Shown here: positions 45,801-57,800 of the stretch, one piece after another
How the letters are laid out: the number at the start of each line of letters is the position of its first letter
Position numbering within the stretch: position 1 is the stretch's first letter
NCBI GenBank assembly: GCA_037893245.1
Contig: JBAIAA010000074.1
Coordinates: 620,001-684,000, forward strand
DNA length: 64,000 nucleotides
Direction of reading: 5' to 3'
Origin: Crossaster papposus
Lineage: Eukaryota; Echinodermata; Asteroidea; Velatida; Solasteridae
The notes under the pieces: model-generated
Told to the model about the DNA's origin: nothing
What the model saw: only the letters and a program-made list of their open reading frames with translations
Database searches by the model: none
Made by a program: the position numbers and the translations under genes

Positions 45801-48800
45801 GGTCAGCCGGCAGGTTCAACTTCATAGGGATCAGAAGCAACCAGAACCGAAATGCCTTAACCCTTTGCACTCGGCCCCACGCTACATCTGACTTATAAGT
45901 CCCTTAAAAGCTCCTGGGGGTCCAAATATTCCCCCAAAATATAGCCCTATTTGTAAGCTTTCCAATGATACATAATTATATGGGATTTGTACACTGTAAA
46001 TGATATTTGTATATACAAACTAGCAACACGTACAAAATCTTCGAAAACAGGCCTGAGTTTAAAGGGTTAAGCAGCTGCATAGCATAAGCATAATTAACCT
46101 TCTCTTTTGTTGGTAATATGCTCAGGTACAAGATGTTAAAATCTAATCAAAGTATATTACCTTGACAACAAAAAAGTACAAGTTTCTGCATGGAATGCAA
46201 GAGAATTATGCTTTGGTGAGTATACTTTGTTTCGGTCAAACAGACAACACGTTAGCAGCTCACCTTATTAGTGAGGTATCTCTTGCTGGCCACAGACGGA
46301 AGACGCAGCACTCGGTTGACGGCCTCCCTGACGGTGAGATCTGCAGGCAAGTCTAGCGGCTTCAGTTTGGGCTTCACACGCTCCATGTTAAAAACCTAAG
46401 TTTAGGATGAAAGCATTTTTAGTGAATTTTCTTTTTTCAGATGGTGTACCAATACAAAATCAGAAAATGATGCTTTGCAAATTAACGCGATTCACTAAAC
46501 AAAATTGAGAACAGGCTACATACAATACAGGGATGTGGTTGTCAATTAACCAGTTCGCGCCGGGATTATTTTAACATTACCGAGCCGAGGGGCGGGATTA
46601 TTTTTAACGAAACTTGATCCGAAGCGGGTTCAGGCTGATAGTGCCGGGAAGCACACCCACGCATTTCAGGCCTTGCTCGCTGCTGACATACATTTCTGAA
46701 CTTGAACTTGGCGTGTTTATGCATCATCCGTTTTGAATTTGGGGAAAACTTTGCGTTTATATACGTCATCCGGCGCGAACTGGTTAAGAAAAAAGTCTGA
46801 AAATTGTTGAAATGTCTGAAAGATGCATACCTTTCTATGCTAATAATTCAAAAAGTCCGATTTCAGATGAAAAATCTCATGCCTGATACAATATTCAAAA
46901 TATTTCGGCTGGTAATTTGTTATTTTTCTCAGCAAAATATTTCTGTGCTCAGCAAATATTTGTGTCTCTTGGCTTTACAAAAACATTTCACTTAGTGGTC
47001 AATTAAATTCCCTAATTTTAATACAAAATTACAATGCCAATTCATAAGCTAGAAAGAAGAAAAATTCTGTCGCGTGATGTAAATTAAATATTATGTTTTA
47101 TCGTTCACTGCCATATTTTACAGCGTTAAAACCTTTCTACTGTTATGATTATCAGAATCTATAAGAAAAAACCGAACCCCTTTTCCTCTCATAGCTTATG
47201 AGTTATTATAAGGTCTCTATTTTGGAACTCGGAGATGAAAGGTTTTAACCAGTTCGCGCCAGGATTATTTCGACATTGACCAAGCCCAGGCGCTGGATTC
47301 TGTTTCACGAATCTCGATCCGAGGCGGGTTCAGGCCGAAATCGGTGGCACATCCAGTCTTGTTCGCTGCGAACCGGTCGCCCACAGATACATCGTTTTGA
47401 ATCTTAGGAAAAACTTTACATATCTGTGACCTGGCACCCCGAAATGGGTGAAAAATTGACATTATTACATTTTTAGAAAGTTCTTAGCTTTCAAATGATG
47501 TATTGTGTGTTGCTGTAGCTTATTCCTAGCCGTCGCTATAGTCTTTTGAAATAGCTGAAGTCATGCTCCTTTGTTTTGAGAAAACAGAGTTTAAAGTCCG
47601 TGAACCGTGCCAATTATACTATCAATCAGTGCAATTCAGCCACAAAAAACACACTTTAGAGTTTTAAATGAGCTATAAAATGTTGGGATATGATAAAAAA
47701 GGTGTTTATTTGTATGTAAAAACATTAACAACTCGAAACCGACCTCCCACTTGAAAAATGAACATTTCGGGCAATAACTCGTTTTGGCCATGTGCGACTT
47801 TCCGCTCATTTCGTGGTGCCAGGTCACATATATATGTCACCCGACGCGTAGTGGTTGATAGCTAATACTGGGGACAAAGATGACCACGCAAGATATTATT
47901 CGATCACAATAAGTGAACAGCAGAACTGACCTTTCTTGGCATTGACCCTAAGACCCACTCCAACTCCAGATCAACTGGGTAAGAACACGATCGCTTCTTC
48001 TTAGTCGTAGACTCCCCGTTCACACTGCCGTTTTCCAACAAACCATCCTCTTCTAGTTCTAGACGGATCTGCCAGCAGATAGAGAAAATAATTGAAAATT
48101 ATTGTAAAATAACGTTTTAAGTGTCACAAACAAAAATTATTATTCCTTTCTGGTAATGAAACCAAGGATCCCTCAAAAGCACCCTAGACACAGTAGCTCG
48201 CAAGCCTGAAGAAACCTGTAGAGAGAAGACAATGAGAAGTTGTAGTTTTAGAGGTGGGAGGAAAACCCCAGAAGAATATCCTGGGGGTAAACACACGGAA
48301 TCAGGCAGGGACTGAAAACCCAGTCCACATTATTGGCCCAGACCGGATTTGAACCCGGGTCATAGTGGTGGAAGGCGAGGAAAGAACCGCTACGCCAACC
48401 TGATTTCCCCTTGTGGACTTGCATAGTCTTTTTTGCCCTTTTTAAAAAAGAGCTTTAGAGGAAATAGGGTTTTAGGGTTATCCGTAGAAAAAATAAAGGG
48501 GAACACCTGTGAGGCCTAGAATCAATATCTGGGGTTCAAAAGATGTACCTTCTTCTCATTGTTTTTTCTCTACAGGTTTCTTCAGGCTTGCGAGCTACAG
48601 TGCCTTTAGCGCTTTCGAGGGATCCTTGGTTTCATTACCAGAAATATATAAATCACGGAATCAGGCAGTGACTAAAAACCCAATCCAAATATTGGCCCAG
48701 GCCGGATTTGAACCCGGGTCATAGTCAAGAACTGCTACATTAACCTGACTCCCCAATACGTTCCTATCACGTAATGTCAATGAATGAATGTACCACATGA

Positions 48801-51800
48801 CTGTCTGGATTCCTCATGATTGGCCACCATGGCGCTAAACAAGCATTTGGTTGATATGTAACCAACATAGTATAATTTAATCAGTGGGGCTTATGCTTAC
48901 TTAAAATAACCACAGATTCTTCATCAAATAGCATAATTGTCACAACGCTGTATACAATTCTCACTATTACAACCAAACTCACCCTTCCGTCCCCTGTAAT
49001 GTCGCCCACAAACGACACCGGGCATTTCTCCCTACGGCAAATATCCCTCAGCGTCTTGGAAGCTCCCTCTGGAATGAGAATGGCATTGCTCTCCTGGTAC
49101 TCGGCACCCCATAACTCCATAGTGTTGATGGTCGGGTCCCCGAGTTGGAACTCCTTGGCCCGTATCAGGGCACCAGTCGGCTCCGATATCTCCTTCAAGA
49201 CATTGCCTAACAAAATTATCGGAGTGTGATCATGTGGCAGGTGAAGTAATTTGATTTGACAGAACGCTTGTATCTACTTAAAGGCAAGTAAGGTATTTTA
49301 TAAAAAATCAGTATTTTTTTTTTTTTTTTTTTTTTTTAAATTCTATTGGAGACAGGGGTGGGGGGGGGGGGGGGGGGGGCGTTTTGCAGATATCTTTAAC
49401 CAGTTCGCGCCAGTATATACACACAAAGTTTTCCTCAGGATCAAAACGGATGACGCATAAACATGTCACGAGCAAGGCCGGAAATGTCTGTTAGCAGCGA
49501 GCAAGGTCAGAAATGCGTGGGTGTGCTTCCCGGTACCATCAGCTTAAACTTGCCTCGGATCGAGTTTCGTTAAAAATAATCCCACGCGTCGGCTCGGTGA
49601 TGTTAAAATAATTCCGGCGCGAACTGGTTAATAGAAATGAGTATATACTGACCATTTCCGCCAGCCCCCTGGTCGTGTATACTGCTTATAGGATTGTTCT
49701 CCCCCATCTCGATGCAGGCACGGATCACCCTGTTCATCTTCTGCTCCATCTCTGCATCCCCTCGCTGCACGGCACCGAAGTCCAGCTCCTCTGTGTTGTC
49801 CCCTTGGACCTGAATGGAAGAGGCCGCTCCGCCGCCCACGCCAATGCGGTAGACTGGACCGCCGAGCTTTACCACTTTCATTCCTGGGGGTACACACAAT
49901 TAGGTTTACCTTACATAAGTACTGTGGACATTCCTTTGTCTTCGTGTAGGTGAAAAACGTTGACTAAATACTCATTTTTCTCGCTTTCCCCAAAACAAAT
50001 TACCTCCAATTTTGATTATGGGCCTCTCAGCTGTTCCCCTTACCTTTTCTATATATTACCCTAACCCGTTTTTCCTCTAAAGCTCTTTTTCAGAAAGGAC
50101 AAAACGGTCTGTGGACCTGTCCAGGTCCACAAACCGTAACCTCTTCCCGCATCCTGTGGACTTCAATTGTTCGGAGGTCCACAGTGCGTATGTAAGACTA
50201 ACTCACAAAAGTGAGTTGGTTTTGTAAAAAAAAAAATAGTTCCGATCTTTAAGGTTTAATGGATGCTTACAAATTAATCAGGCTATTTATATTAAACTGT
50301 GTTTTAAAGTACTAATCCTATACCAAACTCAACTTGTCAAAACCAAACATGTTTTGTTAGAGTCTGTTAGGATGGGTACTGTCTCCTTAGACACAGATTG
50401 TGTTCAGAGTCCACTAGTTGAGTGTAGAGTTTATCGTATGGTGTTGGAATTTGCAAGGATGGGTACGATTCCTAGTAAATTACACAAAGTAGTCAGGTTT
50501 CTTATGTATTTTCGTTCACTTTTTGTGTAGATTTGCTAAACTATACATTTTTGTAAACGTTAGGATATACTGAACATGAAAACCAATGTTTACATTTGTT
50601 TTCAGGTTTATAATGGTGGCCATCTTGGATTTTTTTAAATGGCATTTTGATGAAGCCAATAAATATATTACAAAAAGAATTTAAATTTTATTATGTTTTG
50701 TTGATGAGATATGGCTTAAAGGTAAAAAAATGAAACAAAATCATAACAAATCACACGATGACGTCATCATCATGTCACTTCAATGTTTATCTATAACACA
50801 TCCCGCCATACCTGCATACCAAGTTTTAACCCAATCGGACTTATATTTCCAGATATATAGGACATTGAAACAAATTAACCTTTAAAGTGACACCCAATGA
50901 CGTTTCATGTGTCACGTCACATTAAAGGTCATTTTTATCAAAAGAACCTGAAAACATTGGTTTTCATGTTGAGTATATCCTAACGTTTCCAAAAATGTAT
51001 AGTTTAGCAAATCTACAAGAAAAAGTGAAAGAAACTTTCAATATGTACATTAAGAACCTGACTAAAGAGGTTGAGGGTAAGAAAGCACAAATATTTCACA
51101 AAGTCAATTTGTGTGGGGATAATGGACCCTTATTTGATGAAGTTGAACGGTTAGCAGAATTGCATTATCCAAGATTTTTGCCAATCTAAAGCGTATTCCA
51201 TCTAGACACGCTGATACCCAGGTATTCTGGAAAATTGTTCTACTGTTGCATCACCACACCAGGGGCCAATTTCATGGAGCTGCAAGCAAACAAAATTGCT
51301 TAGCACAAGAAAGTCTTGCTCATTAAAAACAGGTTACCAGTCAAAATTATACGTGGTTTTTTTATGCCAAGCCAAAAAACAGCTGATTTTCAATCCAGAA
51401 CCATAAAGATCAGGTGAAAATTTGGTCTGTAACCTTGTTTTTGCCAAGGACAAATTGTCATGCTAAGCACATTTGTGACCCGCTCCATTGTAATCAGGAA
51501 TAAGTCGTTGAGGCCGTTCTACGCAACCGGACGTTGAAGTGAACGCATGGGTGAAAATCGTGACAAAGTTGATTTTCTGAACATTGTATTTTTAGTGTAG
51601 TTATAACAGATTATTGTCATTAATGTCTTGTATGTAAAAATGATAAATAAAGATGAAAATGAAGAGGAATTATGTGCGCTGTCTGTATGATTTGGGTCAA
51701 TTTTGTTGATTTCAAAGCTGGTTTTCTCGGAATGTGGATTCGGCAAATAATTATACACCCGTCATCTTCATCAGACCATAACTCGTTAACCTAAACAGAT

Positions 51801-54800
51801 AGACACTTGTGATGGGTATCATTAGAAAGCTTATGAAATTACCTTTCTCACCATGTGCATATCTCAAAAAGTCATTTTGAGACTTATTCCTGATTTTGAT
51901 GGAGCGGGTCACATTTTTGTGCTTAGCAGCTCTATGAAATTGGCCCCAGCAAATCTAAAGTTTGCAGCTATTTATTTCGTAGAACTATTACTTGCCAGTC
52001 TCTGCCTTTTCCTTGGTCACATGACCACACTCCATGGAGCCAATCCCGCCACTGAACATAATGGGCTTGACCCACTCCCTCCGCCCGTCGCCATCGCCGT
52101 CGCCGACCAGCATGCCAAACGACCGGGCGAAACCGGTCAGCACCGGTTCCCCAAACTTGTTGCCGTAGTCGGAGGCCCCGTTGCTAGCCTGAATGGCTAC
52201 TTGTAAGGCGGGAGCCATGTTGGATGGGTAGTCAAATGAGGCGTCTTCCCAAGGAAGCTCATAGTCTAGAGAAGAAAAAAAATTAAAAAAAATAAGGAAA
52301 ACAATATTTTCACAAATTTAGATTTTCCTTTTTTCAACAGGATTGAGAATTTTGTTTACGGCCTTTGTGATTACTTTGATTATTTGGATCCTAAAAAAAA
52401 TATGCTAACTCATATCAGGTTATTCCAATTAATATGAGGCATTATGAAAACATCTTCAATACAACTAATACAATTATCTCGCTACCGGGGAATTTTTTTA
52501 AAGAACCTTCCGAAGTCTTTCAAACTGCACGAAACCGACGAGACATTCTTATGTAAAGTATTAAACGAAGGAGGGGCACTGCGTTTATACCCGGCCTTAT
52601 GAAATCTGGACAACCTCATGGTGGATTTTGAAGGATTTGGGAGAGCAAGGGTTATATTTGCATTACCTGGAATGTGTAAATTTCCGAAGCAGTATCCTGC
52701 TGTGCCAGCCACAACGTGGGCACCCCTGCCTGCCGCCTGCACATCCCGTATACGACCACCAGTGCCTGTTGTAGCGCCGCTAAATGGTGCTACACCTTAA
52801 GACCCAACCCCCAAAAAAACAAACAAACAAAACAAGACTTTTAGAAAAAACATGGCTAAGAAATACTTTTCATGCATAATCCTTTACACTAGATCAGCTT
52901 AATCAGTTCGCGACGGATGACGTATATAAACGTAAAAATTTCCCCAGATTCAAAACGAATGACGCATAAACACGCCACGAGCAAGGCCGGAGGTGTCTGT
53001 CAGCAGCGGGCAAGACCAGAAATGCGTGGGTGTGCTTCCTGGTACTATTGGCCTGAACCCGCCTCGGATCGAGTTTCGTTATGTTAAAATAATCCCGGCG
53101 CGAACTGGTCTATTAATAACTGTCAGACTAAATTTGTACACATTATATCGACAGGTGTCATAACTGACACGTTTGTAATTTCTACTAGCAAATAAATTTG
53201 ACACGGTTGTGATTTGAACCACCTTGAACAAAGACATGTAATTTGTGTTCCAGAGGTCCCAGGTTCAAATCCTGCTGCAGTAAATATTGTACAACCTTAT
53301 GATCGTTTGTAATTTTTTTTTTTCAAGCCAATTTTTTTAATACCCTACCTAATACAAGCATTGCCTTGGTTCAGAGTTCCAGTATCAAAAACATCCGCAT
53401 ATTCCTGACACATATTTTCTCACCTGTTGGGAAATTGTGAGTCTCGGCGGTAAATATGATATGTCTCTTGGATTCTTGCTTTCTGAATGACGAAGCACCG
53501 ATGCCGGGCGTCTCGGGCACCAGTGTCTGTACCCTGAACCCTTGGATTGCACTGTCAAAGATAAAACATTTCCTTTAACCCTATTACTCCCTACTCCATT
53601 TTCCTTACACATAACCTGGCTCCTGAAAAAAACCTGCATTTCCAAAGTGTTAAAACTCCATGTAACCTGAATCCTGTAAAATCTTCAAATATTTATTACT
53701 GGTGACCGCTGCCTGAATTATGCAAAGTAAGCTTAATTTTACACCGTTGCTACCCACAAAATTCCGAACTGAAGAAAACAAATGCATTCTGTCATATAAC
53801 TCTGAAAACAAATGCAAATTTGTGACGTCACAATTCAAAGCAAGTTTTTGTTTTGCCAATTTGCAAAAGTTTGGCAAATTTCGCAGCGAATGTTTTGTGA
53901 TGTCAACATTTGCGTCACATTTGCAGGAAGTATGAACGGGCCTTTGAAGTGGAATTTGAGCAGCGAAGACACAGAATACCAAAAACTCTACGTGTATATT
54001 AGTCAGAGCAATATATATTTGGCACGAATATAGAAAAAGCTACTTTCTAACATACGAAGCAATATATGTGACGGAGAGAACCCCCTCTTTTGTCGTAGTC
54101 ATTGTGCTTGCTGAATGTTGTGGTTTCTCAGGATTTTTGTATAGGTTTTTAGGGGGAGGGGGTGGGGAATGTGTTAGGTAACAATAGTCTAGAGAGAGTA
54201 TAGGTTTGGGAGACTATTGGGGGAGTCCCTCGGTCTCATATCGTGCTTGGTATACTTTCTCATGACGGATTATCTTAACAATAGCTGGAACAATGCTTTC
54301 ATCGTTGAAGGAGGCCCTGTTGTAGTTAGAATTGACAGCGTGCTTGGATTGGTTTATAAAGATCTCTGCCACCTGAGAAATTATCTGGTCTCACCTGCTA
54401 TTGTCGGAGAATTTGATGACGTTATTCTGGTTGCTGTTTGCCTGTGTGTTCATGACCATCTTGAACAGAGACAGCGGGTGTTCCTCTTTGTTTATCACCA
54501 TGCAGCCCTTGAAGAACCAATGTCGGCTGTGCTCACTGAAACACAAGTAATTACAATATGATAATTTTGATCCAAAACAATTTAACCAGTTCTCTCCGGA
54601 ATTATTTTAACATCACGCAGCCGAGGCGCGGGATTATTTTTAACGAAACTTGATTTGAGGCGGGTTCAGGCCGATGATACCGGGAAGCACACTCATCATT
54701 TCCGGCCTTGCTCGCTGCTGACAGACATTTTCGGCCTAGCTCGTGACGTGCTTATGCGTCATCCGTTTTTTTAATCTGAGGAAAACTTTGCATGTGTACG

Positions 54801-57800
54801 TCCTCCGGCACGAACTGGTTAAGTAATTTTCATCCGATGGCATTTGCGTCTGGGTGATATCCCACCCGAGTGAATTTTTTCTAATAATCTCTCTGGAAAA
54901 AAGTGTTTATAAATGCACTGGCTAAGGGCAGAACCCAATATTGAAATTAAGAATTCTGTTAGTATGTCAAAGCTGTGGGAACTACTAGATGTGACCTGCT
55001 CTAGCAAAACTCGGACAAAGTTGACAATTTTAGTTTCAAATTCTCATTTCATTTACATATATATCCCCACCCTATCTCTCCTGGGGGAAGGATTTAGTGA
55101 TAAAACCCTGACAACCTAAATATGAGATAAACAGCTTTGAAACTCATAAAAGCATATCATTTCTATACACAATTGTTTTACAAAATCAACAAAAAACACA
55201 CTTCTGGGTTATATCTGTAGAGCAAATTCCAAAATGCATAAATACTTAATTTCGTGGAAAAACGGGTTAGGTGACAGAAAAGAGAGAAAAATGTTGTGCA
55301 CGTCTCTATGTTAAAGTCTCCCTACTTACCCATTTGGAGTTAATAATAATAATAATAATAATTATACCTCCAAATAGGCACTTAGGAAGACAATCCCATA
55401 GGGACGTACACAAACTTAAAACAGTCCCAACTTGTTTACCCTAACCCTTTTCTCTAAAGATCTTTGAGATTTATGCTATTTAGACCAAAATCTGTCGTTC
55501 TAGGACAAAAATAACTCAATAGTTTTTTTAGGGTAGCTAGACACTTAGGGAGACACTAAAATGTCTCCCTAAGTGCCACTGTCTCCTTATTACTTAAAAA
55601 CTTACGCTAATTTGTCTCCCCAAGTGCCTATTTGGATGAATTATGTGCCCACCTGTTAGACTGCGCCAGATCGAAGCATTCCACGCTCGTCGGGTTACGC
55701 TTTGCCTTGTTCCGAAACAGATCCGTGTAAAACTCCAGATCCCAGTCATCAAAAGCCAGTCCTGAAAACAAAGGAAATGTATAGTTGCAATTTACAATTG
55801 AAATTTCACATCAATAATCTTTGAGGTCAACGATCATCTAGGGGTCAAATGAGGTCATTGTTAATTTTGGTGAGTTAAATTGTTTAGTACCGTCATATGA
55901 AAAGTGAGACTTCAATCTCAACCACACTTGGTGACAATGATCTTTAGGTATGGGGTCTTCAGACTAACATACATTTAAGGTCAAAAGTCATCTAGGGGTC
56001 AAAAGAGGTCATTGTTGATTTTGGTGAGTTGAATTGTTTAGTACCGTCATATGAAAAGTCAGACTTCAATCTCAACCACACTTGGTGACAATAATCTTTG
56101 GGTAGGGGGTCTTCAGATGACCTGAGACATTTGAGGATAAATGTGACCTGTCATTACAAAATGAGCGTAAAGTCGCACGGAGTGATTTCCCAGTACGGCC
56201 AGTCAAAGTCAAAATTTGAAGGGGTGGTCGATTTTGAGATTATATTGTTTTTTTAAAGACTAAATCCCCAACAATCAATTCCCAATTTTTCAGGACGATC
56301 AGATACAAAAAAAAAAGTTTTTGAGACAATTTTGACTATGCCTTTCCTCGCGCGTTCACACAATTTCTCGCAAGAAATGCCTGTTTTCTCATAATCTCTG
56401 TATTAAGACTCCAGACTAAAAAATATTGAGTATCAAACCTCCAAGTGTTATATACCATTGGAAAGCAGAAATACCCATATCTCAATTTTTGATTTTTCCG
56501 ACTTTACGCTCATTTTGTGATGACAGGTCACAAATGTCATCTAGGGGTCAAATGAGATGAGTCCTTGTGAACTCACTGTATAAACACTGTCAGTAGGGCA
56601 TTGGGATCAAGATGGCTACCAATCATTTTCCTGGATGGTTGCCTTCTATCATCTTACCTAATTCTTTGTTGGCCTTTTCCAGTGCTTTCCGTCCCTCTCC
56701 TATAACATCCACATCAAATATGGGCACCGGGCTCACCTGTCAAAAACAACAGCAAATGAATCAAACATTTTGAGAAAAGGCCTAATACATTGTCTTTAAG
56801 GGTAGCTAGATACACCATTTGATATCAAAATTTTTACTACTGAATTATTAAGAATCATCTTACTTATTTAAAAGTAAATAATGATTGTAGGCATCCAGCA
56901 AAATGATTGTGCTAGATAACTAATTTACTTTTATTTAAAACCAAGAACAACATGAGAACCACTGCCCGACGCTAATTGGAAACGAACGCCGTTTTTCTCG
57001 CTTTCCTCGGCATCTATGATTGTAAACATATGAAGCATGAATGTGGCAGAGAACCCCCCACCCCCCCCCCCCCCCCCCCACCCTCCCCCCCCCCCCCCCA
57101 CCCTCTTTTGTGTCGACTATTGTGTTCCCGGAATCTAAGGAATTATTTTTATGTTGCAAGGGGGGTGTGTTAGGTAACAAGAGTGTTGATTGTGTATATA
57201 GGGTATAGGGATAAGAGGGGGGTACCCCTCTGCCACATATCAAGCTGGGTATCATTGTAAAACTTCGAACAGGTCAGTTAACCAGTTCGCGCCGGATGAC
57301 GTATATAAACGCAAAAATTTCCCCAAATTCAAAACGGATGACGTATAAACACGCCAAGTTCAAGTTCGGAAATGTATGTCATCAGCGCGCAAGGCCGGAA
57401 ATGCGTGGGTGTGCTACCCAGCACTATCGGCCTGAACCCGCTTCGGATCGAGTTTCGTTAAAAAATAATCCCGCCCGTCGGCTCGGCGATGTTAAAATAA
57501 TCCCGGCGCGAACTGGTTAAACAATATTTACTGTAAAATACAACCCCCAAATCCACCATTCATTATAATTCAAGCAATTACTAATGGTGTATCCTACCTT
57601 TAAGATTAGGGCTCCTTTTTAATTTCTATTTAGATGCATCATGAGGTTCATACGGAGGTATTCAAATAACAGTACAACCCTTCAATGACGTATTTTCCAA
57701 AATATTTTTCTATTTACGGCCAGTTTTGGGAAGTTGTCTAAACCAATAATCATTCTTGAGCATTAATTTACTGAGGTGGAACAAGTAGCTGCAACAAATC

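Larger units (their letters stand above)
56796..57602 (-). mobile_element. TTAA MITE family B carrying two nested MITEs
   Basis: Outer ends are TTAAGGGTAGCTAGATACACC and GGTGTATCCTACCTTTAA. The family B body is interrupted at 57027-57253 and 57278-57520 and is readable before, between and after the two insertions. Confidence 0.88.
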
